From: MPNP01 sp965116235
Lineage (GTDB): Bacteria; Pseudomonadota; Alphaproteobacteria; Rhodobacterales; Rhodobacteraceae
Direction: 5' to 3'
Assembly: GCA_965116235.1 (NCBI GenBank)
Contig: OZ220496.1
Location: 1,984,001 to 2,048,000, forward strand
DNA: 64,000 bases
This document shows, piece by piece, positions 58,885 through 64,000 of the stretch. Made by a program: the position numbers and the translations under genes. The first letter of the stretch is position 1; the number at the start of each line of letters is the position of its first letter. Under the pieces are notes generated by a model that saw only the letters and a program-made list of their open reading frames with translations, did not search any database and was not told where the DNA came from.

Positions 58885-60207
58885 CTACGGCTTGAAGCCG
58901 TCTTTCGGGTCGGCCGGCTGCTCTGGATCTAACGGCTCGGGCTGGGACGGTTCCGGCTCCGTGGCTTGAATAATGTAATCCATGAAAGACGGAATCCCCG
59001 GTTCCCATGTGCCATCCTTGCGGCCCTCGACAATGAAGCCGACATGCCGCAGCAGCCGTCCCTGAGCGGCGGCCCGATCCCCATACAGTCCCCTCAACAT
59101 CTGATGCAAGGTCAGATACCGCACGACGCCGTTGCGACGCTTGAACTCAAGGGCCGTTGCACGCACCAGGTCATGGTTGTCGGCGTGGATGAAATCGGCG
59201 GCGAGACTGGCATAGTGACGCTGGCGAAGAGGGTGCGCTGTGGCGATGGCCCGTCGGCATGCCTCCATATCCAGATGCATGCCTCCCGATTCGCCGACGT
59301 GCTCGAACGCCGCATGACCATAAAGTTGCAGGAACCATGGGTAACGGTCGGCGGCCCGTGCCAGGGTCCCGATGGCCTTGTCATCCGCCGTTATGCCCGC
59401 TGTGCGCAACGGCTCCCGAATGACGGCCCACGCGGCCTCCGCGTCCAGGCAGCCAATCGGCATCTTCTGGCCGCGATCGCTAAAGCTGGCCCCACACCCC
59501 TTGATGCACTCCACGAGATCTGGCGTGCCCGCCAGGACCAGGACAGTGGGGCGATCATGCCCAGCCTCCTGCACGGCGTTGAAGAGAAGGCGCAAGGCCT
59601 CGGGCTCGACCATGTGGGCCTCATCCAGCGTGATCAGCACCGGTGCCCCCAGATCCACCAGCGACTCGCTGGCACTCCGATCCGGTGACTGCGGCAGGGT
59701 CAAGGTCAGGGATCCGAGACCGAAGCGGAACTCGGCCTCATGCGCCGTCATCGCCCTGATGTCATGGATGAGCGACGACTGGGCCAAGGGCGTCTTCAGC
59801 AAGAGTTTGCGGGCCTGGTCCCAGGCCCTCTCACTCATCCCGGAAGCATCCGCCGACATTTCTTCTTCGCCGAGCGCGGCCATAGCTTCGCCGATCACCT
59901 CTATGCGCGGGCGAAACAGGCTTTGTCTCATGCCCGCCGCCGTGGCCACCCGATCGCTTTTCAGAGCGAGCAGAACGCTTGGATGGCGGCGTTTGCGAAG
60001 CTTCTCGTGCAGGGAACGAAGATGCACGGTCTTGCCCGTGCCGCGCGGCCCATACAGATACAGGGCCATGGGATCCGGATGCTCGGGATCGGCAAGAAGG
60101 TCACAGATCTCCGTCAGGGAATTCTCGACCTGAAGGCGCGGACCCATAAAGGGGGGAAGACGACCGAAGCCAGGCCGAAATGGATTGTGCAGTACAGATT
60201 CTGGCAT
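58885..60207 (-). CDS. AAA family ATPase, cargo of an inverted-repeat element
   Basis: Soluble ATPase of 440 aa in the style of ORC/Cdc6- or TniB-like STAND/AAA proteins. Walker A is YGPRGTGKT (residues 52-60), Walker B is VLITLDEAH (190-198) and the sensor segment is LVLAGTPDLVE. A C-terminal lid and winged-helix-like part (about 300-410) follows, with a proline/acidic tail (EPEPSQPEPLDPEQ). Base composition is clearly more G+C-rich than the flanking DNA, in keeping with acquisition. Such ATPases act in transposition target choice, replication or defence; nothing here tells which. No partner gene lies inside the element. Confidence 0.8.
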   Translation of the reverse strand: MPESVLHNPFRPGFGRLPPFMGPRLQVENSLTEICDLLADPEHPDPMALYLYGPRGTGKTVHLRSLHEKLRKRRHPSVLLALKSDRVATAAGMRQSLFRPRIEVIGEAMAALGEEEMSADASGMSERAWDQARKLLLKTPLAQSSLIHDIRAMTAHEAEFRFGLGSLTLTLPQSPDRSASESLVDLGAPVLITLDEAHMVEPEALRLLFNAVQEAGHDRPTVLVLAGTPDLVECIKGCGASFSDRGQKMPIGCLDAEAAWAVIREPLRTAGITADDKAIGTLARAADRYPWFLQLYGHAAFEHVGESGGMHLDMEACRRAIATAHPLRQRHYASLAADFIHADNHDLVRATALEFKRRNGVVRYLTLHQMLRGLYGDRAAAQGRLLRHVGFIVEGRKDGTWEPGIPSFMDYIIQATEPEPSQPEPLDPEQPADPKDGFKP

Positions 60208-60446
60208 GTCATGTCCCTTGCGGACAACGAAACGTCATGATGTGATGACTTTCTATAGATACCCAGATTATAGGTATTGGCAAATCGTGTTCATGTCAAT
60301 ATGCAGGATCAGGGTCACAAGGACCCGTTCATCGATCATGGATACTTCTGGGGATTTCCTGCTTATTGACAAGGGGGATGCCCACTCCGACGACAGCAAT
60401 ATAGTCCCCTTCCAATGGGACAATGGCACTATTGGATGTAATTCCC

Positions 60447-60454
60447 CAATAAAA
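60447..60454. repeat. Right target-site duplication of the AAA element
   Basis: CAATAAAA directly after the right inverted repeat, equal to the eight bases at 58649-58656. Confidence 0.75.
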
Positions 60455-60462
60455 GGGCCATG

Positions 60463-61009
60463 CTCAAGCATATTCGGGATTTGTATCGCGGAAGTCGTAT
60501 TCGGGAATCCACACTGCAAATTATGGTGGATGAGTTCAGTGATTTCGGCGCTGCTGGGCGGCAAAAGGCAAATTAGAATCAATGCTCAAAGGATCCTTCG
60601 AAATTTTTTGGCAGTACTTTGAAGACAATTTGGAGAAATTGCTTACTTGGCAGGTCCCCAATGACTTCGTACTTGAATATCACAGCAAGTCACTCGCTAA
60701 TCACTCTTTAGGTCAACGTGCTTCCGCTTTGATGCTATTTGTCTTGAGTCAGAGGGAAAATGACATTGTCATAATCGACCAGCCAGAAGATGACTTGGAT
60801 AACCAGACGTTATACAACGATGTGATTAAGTTAATCCGTGAACTAAAACCGCAAGTGTAATTTGTCTTTACCACCCATAACGCCATTATTCCGGTATTGG
60901 GCGATGCAGAGCAGGTAATTGCCTGTGAGTATCTCAATGACCAGATTGAAGTTGCTTGTGGCAGCATCTATGATGTTGATGTTCAGCAACGCATAGTTAG
61001 CATCATGGA
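60463..61009 (+). pseudogene. Broken ATPase gene (SMC-like/TrlF-type C-terminus)
   Basis: From 60582 the frame reads GLFEIFW-like (GSFEIFWQYFEDNLEKLL), LANHSLGQRASALMLFVLSQ and IIDQPEDDLDNQTLY, the ABC-signature and Walker B half of SMC-like ATPases such as TrlF. A TAA at 60858-60860 interrupts it, after which the same frame continues VFTTHNAIIPVLGDAEQVIA and ends near 61009. A CAA codon for Gln at the stop position would restore the family pattern, so a single C-to-T change is likely. Before 60582 only scraps remain (possibly RGSRIRESTLQ in another frame). The gene lost its N-terminal half. Confidence 0.75.
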
Positions 61010-62171
61010 AACCGAAGAACTTTTAAGCATTATCGCGCGTGATGAAGACAGCCGACATCAATTCAAGGCAAACGTCAATAATCCATCTTCATTGGGTACA
61101 GAAATGGTCGCTTTTTCTAACGGCGATGGAGGCTTGATACTTGTCGGAGTCAACGATAAAGATGGTAGTATATCTGGATTGACGCGAGAAGATGTGAGCC
61201 GAATTAATCAGCTCATTTCGAATGCAGCAGCCAACAACGTTCAGCTGCCGATACATCCTTCTACTGAAAACATTCAACTTCCAGATGGCCTGGTCATTGT
61301 TGTGCGTATCAAACGAGGCATCAGCAAACCTTACATGGATGAAAAAGGCTTTGTTTGGGTAAAAAATGGCTCTGACAAGCGAAAGGTAACGGCTCGCGAA
61401 GAGTTGCAGCGTATGTTTCAAGAGGCTGCACTGGTTCATGCCGATACAACTCTGGTGAATGACACTTCCGACATTGAGATTGATCGGGAGTTTTTTAATT
61501 CATTTTTCGAAAGAGAATATGGGGAAGGCATCGAGAAGCAAGATGTTTCCTTCACCCAGCTTTTAGAAAACACGAGATTGGCCAAGGATGGTCAGTTGAA
61601 TGTTTGCGGAACGTTACTGTTTGCAAAACGCCCCCAGATCTACCTTCCTGCCTTTATCGTAAAGTCCGTTGCCCTTCCGGGAGTTGATATTGCAGACGAG
61701 CATTACATTGACAGTCAGGATATTGGTGGCAAACTGTCGGATGTCTTCCAGAAATCGTTGGGTTTTGTTCTAGCAAATATCCATCACACTCAAAACGAGA
61801 AGGGGTTTAACTCGCTTGGCGAACCGGAAATTCCGCGGATTGCTTTAGAAGAACTGGTTGCCAACGCCCTCATCCACAGGGATTATTTCATATCAGCGCC
61901 AATAAAAGTACTGGTTTTTGCTGATCGTGTTGAAATCATTAGCCCGGGACACCTGCCCAACAACCTGACTGTCGCGAACATCAAGATGGGCAACTCAAAT
62001 ATTCGCAATCCAACCTTGGCTTCATTTGCCTCAAAGATTTTGCTCTATAGAGGGCTGGGTAGTGGCATCGTACGAGCGATCAAAGCTTATCCAGATATAG
62101 ACTTAAAAGATGATAGAGATGCCAACGCGTTCAGAGTCATCATAAAACGCAGAGCAGAGCATAAAAGTTGA
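61005..62171 (+). CDS. AlbA_2/Schlafen-domain ATP-binding protein (RecG-like C-terminal family)
   Basis: Protein of 388 aa from ATG 61005 (METEELLSI). The N-terminal Schlafen AlbA_2 fold has FKANVNNPSSLGTEMVAFSN and GGLILVGVNDKDGSISGL. The C-terminal HATPase-like part has LEELVANALIHRDYF, VEIISPGHLPNN, NIRNPTLASFA and GLGSGIVRAI. Such genes are linked to mobile or defence loci and may bind nucleic acid; activity is unknown. It lacks the C-terminal winged helix often seen in longer relatives. The frame opens earlier at 60897, but that part is the tail of the broken ATPase gene, whose end overlaps this start, so the two once formed a coupled pair. Confidence 0.82.
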   Translation: METEELLSIIARDEDSRHQFKANVNNPSSLGTEMVAFSNGDGGLILVGVNDKDGSISGLTREDVSRINQLISNAAANNVQLPIHPSTENIQLPDGLVIVVRIKRGISKPYMDEKGFVWVKNGSDKRKVTAREELQRMFQEAALVHADTTLVNDTSDIEIDREFFNSFFEREYGEGIEKQDVSFTQLLENTRLAKDGQLNVCGTLLFAKRPQIYLPAFIVKSVALPGVDIADEHYIDSQDIGGKLSDVFQKSLGFVLANIHHTQNEKGFNSLGEPEIPRIALEELVANALIHRDYFISAPIKVLVFADRVEIISPGHLPNNLTVANIKMGNSNIRNPTLASFASKILLYRGLGSGIVRAIKAYPDIDLKDDRDANAFRVIIKRRAEHKS

Positions 62172-62278
62172 CATGTGCATAGTGGTAGGAGCCAGAAAGG
62201 CGTGAATTCGAGCAACAACTTTTTACGATACAGAATTTGCCGAAAACCCCGAACAACCGTGCCCTGTGCCCCTTTTTG

Positions 62279-62484
62279 GGGAATTATATCAGTGCCATCC
62301 TTCGCTTTGACATTACTTCTTGTCCTTCGTCTTGAACGCCACGGGATTGAAGAACGTCTGTCGGATATTGCCCGACTGGGCTCCGGGCATGTTTTTCCAT
62401 GCCGGGCTTTGACGTCTGATAGCTGGCTGAAGGCACCTCAGTATGAGTGCCAATGGAAAAATGTCACTATCAGATACAATTCCC
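62279..62484. mobile_element. Short MITE-like relative of the AAA element (206 bp)
   Basis: The left end GGGAATTATATCAGTGCCAT at 62279 and the inverted right end (reverse complement GGGAATTGTATCTGATAGTG) at 62446-62484 match the AAA element ends. The minus strand inside holds the same transposase tail as the 58.7-kb copy, ending TAA. No target duplication is visible. Confidence 0.6.
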
Positions 62485-62859
62485 TTTTCTTCTTGGGCCG
62501 GATTTTTTTCTCACGACTCCTATTGCCATGCATTTTACGCCGATCAAATCGGCTCGAACATGACCGGTTCGGTTTGATGAACCAAAGGCTGTCCTCATTG
62601 TTTCATTCATTTTGATTGTACCGGACTACCAACAGTGAAGAGACAGTAGCTCTTTTGGCTTTTTCACCAACGCTTTGGAGGTGATTTATTGCCATAAACC
62701 GGACTCGTTTTAGCAAGCCTGAATCTCCAATCCAGACCTTTTATGCTCATGGGTGTACGCAAAGTGAGTGCCCGGATGGCAATTTCCAGTGCAGATTAGT
62801 ACGAAAATTTCTTGGATGCCGCATTGGAGTGAGGCGCCTGAGGCACATAGGGTCGTCGT
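62485..62859. other. Gap before the DsbD-domain gene
   Basis: About 375 bases without a supported gene or RNA. It includes the end of the mobile patch and the 3' side of the convergent DsbD-domain gene. Confidence 0.4.
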
Positions 62860-63777
62860 TCAGCAGCCAGTAAACGCAACCGTTTCGTGGCCTGAGACGA
62901 TCGTGAATGCTGTTCGAGACATGTCGGGTCTTCCCGCAGCCCGATTCAGGACCTCTCCGCGGGAGTGGAATAGCCACCGTCCCTCTTCGGTTATCTTGAG
63001 TTCCGCCGGGTAGAAATAAAAATAGTGGCTTGGATCTTCAGGCACGGCGACCGCGGGCTGGACAAGATTCAGGCCAGAAGGATCAATCTCGACAAACAGG
63101 TCGATATAATTTTCATTCTCCTCATGCCAGCAGCGATGGCTATTGGTGGGCCTATTCATTTGAAGAGGGGTTGGTATGCTGGCCAGAGCATCAAGCATGG
63201 CCAAACTGAGTAAGCGGTCATGAGGGGACACGTGAATCGCGACCTGCTCGAAAACGGGAATGCAAACATCTTTGCAAATGCCGAAGGTCAACACGCCATG
63301 GGCAACGATTTCCAGATCTTCATCAACGGGCTCGAGTTGGATTGGAAACAGAACATGATTGGCATATCCGATCGACAGAACCCCGAACTGGTCAAAGAGT
63401 GTTGGTGATGGCCACCGGATGGAAAAACTCTGCAGGTTTCTTGTTTCGGTCCATTCAATTGACATTGGCAGTCCGGTGGGACCGGCATGTCGCCAGTAGG
63501 TCTTCCATCCCGGTTGCAAATCAATCTGGATCCCGATGTAGGGATGCTCATGGTCTCCTTGAACATGTTGCCAGCCAGCCAGCACGGTGAGCGAGTAGGC
63601 GTTTTCAATTTCCTTCAGACCCAAGGAAATTGTCGAGCCCGGCTGGATGTGAGGTACGTCAAGGTTGCTCAAATCCTTGGGTATGATAAATTCTGCGTGA
63701 AGCGGGTTAAAATGCAGCAAATAAATCGATATGCTTGAGATGAGCCCGATTGCGAATGGAATCTTTTTGCCGGACAT
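62860..63777 (-). CDS. Periplasmic DsbD-alpha-type (DsbC/DsbD N-terminal domain) protein
   Basis: Secreted protein of 305 aa with a Sec signal peptide (KKIPFAIGLISSISIYLL, cleavage near HAEF). It matches the N-terminal thiol-exchange domain of DsbD, with GICKDVCIPVFE as the paired cysteines. WKTYWRHAGPTGLPMSIEW is another family segment. The membrane and thioredoxin domains of full DsbD are absent, as in the alphaproteobacterial stand-alone form. It is divergent from yqgE, a pairing I recall from alphaproteobacterial genomes. Confidence 0.88.
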   Translation of the reverse strand: MSGKKIPFAIGLISSISIYLLHFNPLHAEFIIPKDLSNLDVPHIQPGSTISLGLKEIENAYSLTVLAGWQHVQGDHEHPYIGIQIDLQPGWKTYWRHAGPTGLPMSIEWTETRNLQSFSIRWPSPTLFDQFGVLSIGYANHVLFPIQLEPVDEDLEIVAHGVLTFGICKDVCIPVFEQVAIHVSPHDRLLSLAMLDALASIPTPLQMNRPTNSHRCWHEENENYIDLFVEIDPSGLNLVQPAVAVPEDPSHYFYFYPAELKITEEGRWLFHSRGEVLNRAAGRPDMSRTAFTIVSGHETVAFTGC

Positions 63778-63813
63778 GTGTATATTCTGCAGTTATCCTG
63801 ATCAGACGTGAGT

Positions 63814-64000
63814 ATGGCCACTATGATAAGGTTTGAAACACCGTTCAAGTTAGACCAATTCAGTTCCGGCTGGAAAAGGGAGGACTCGTCAAGTTATCTC
63901 GGCGGCTCCTTGTTGATCGCGATGCCCTCACTTCAAGACCCCTGCTTCAAAAAGAGCGTTGTGCTGATGCTGAGTCATGACGATACCAAGGCCTTTGGCA
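63814..64000 (+). CDS. yqgE: YqgE/AlgH family protein, 5' part
   Basis: The gene runs off the right edge. The visible 62 codons include SSYLGGSLLIAMPSLQDPCF and KKSVVLMLSHDDTKAFG, the conserved opening of the UPF0301 (YqgE/AlgH) family. An in-frame GTG lies six bases before ATG 63814. Function in the cell is not established. Confidence 0.9.
   Translation, partial: MATMIRFETPFKLDQFSSGWKREDSSSYLGGSLLIAMPSLQDPCFKKSVVLMLSHDDTKAFG

Larger units (their letters stand above)
58657..60446. mobile_element. Inverted-repeat element carrying an AAA ATPase gene
   Basis: The left end starts GGGAATTATATCCATTAGTG at 58657. The right end at 60411-60446 is its inverted copy (GGGAATTACATCCAATAGTG), about 31 of 36 bases matching. 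Both ends are flanked by the 8-bp direct repeat CAATAAAA, the usual mark of insertion by a DDE transposase. The only intact gene inside is the AAA ATPase on the minus strand. A transposase tail remains in the first 210 bases. It could be a passenger cassette moved in trans, or a composite of two decayed copies of one insertion sequence. Confidence 0.65.

Noticed and set aside
60897..61004. An AlbA-type gene starting at 60897
   Set aside because: The first 36 residues are the C-terminus of the preceding ATPase family, so ATG 61005 is the real start.

Overview
The window comes from an alphaproteobacterium. The rRNA operon has the alphaproteobacterial order 16S, tRNA-Ile(GAT), tRNA-Ala(TGC), 23S, 5S, tRNA-fMet. 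The block SDR-uvrC-pgsA-moaD-moaE, then ompA-like and ubiA on the other strand, then rsmE and gshA, is an arrangement I recall from Rhodobacterales and relatives. I cannot name a genus. The mixture of housekeeping genes, decayed transposases, broken genes and large autotransporters suggests a host- or particle-associated lineage; this is inference.

Layout. 0.6-4.8 kb: miaB and a cysteine-type formate dehydrogenase catalytic subunit. 4.9-13.5 kb: a tight plus-strand cluster of an AMP-forming acyl-CoA synthetase, all five parts of a branched-chain-amino-acid-type (HAAT) ABC importer, a small DUF6958-like protein and a phenylacetate-CoA-ligase-like enzyme. It reads as one uptake-and-CoA-activation module for a carboxylic acid. 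13.5-21.9 kb: rpmJ (41 codons), tRNA-Val, a decayed autotransporter, dinB, pyrF, clpB and msrPQ. 22.2-27.4 kb: the rRNA operon.

27.5-42.5 kb is accessory DNA. It holds an IS1634-type transposase remnant, a large autotransporter (AT1), a MITE-like element with CTAG ends, an IS630-type fragment abutting glpD, glpD, a lone AbiEi-type antitoxin, an S49 peptidase, an FGGY kinase and a second large autotransporter (AT2). 43.0-58.1 kb returns to core genes: the synteny block above, then plsY, a dihydroorotase-like gene lacking its metal-binding histidines, pyrB, uracil-DNA glycosylase, moaB and an FMN-dependent 2-hydroxyacid dehydrogenase. 58.6-62.5 kb is a second mobile patch: an AAA ATPase gene enclosed by ~36-bp inverted repeats with an 8-bp target duplication, short relatives of the same element, a broken SMC-like ATPase gene and an AlbA/Schlafen-type gene. 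The right edge has a DsbD-domain protein and the start of yqgE.

The most striking system is the autotransporter pair. Each gene carries a run of exactly nine G just before the signal-peptide hydrophobic core. In AT2 the run keeps the ATG-initiated frame open; in AT1 it throws the frame off by one, so translation from the well-placed ATG stops within about 26 codons. One G fewer restores an N-terminus that aligns with AT2. This is the classic layout of slipped-strand phase variation, with the assembly showing one gene ON and one OFF. The second notable item is the 1.8-kb inverted-repeat-bounded AAA ATPase element, which has no complete transposase of its own.
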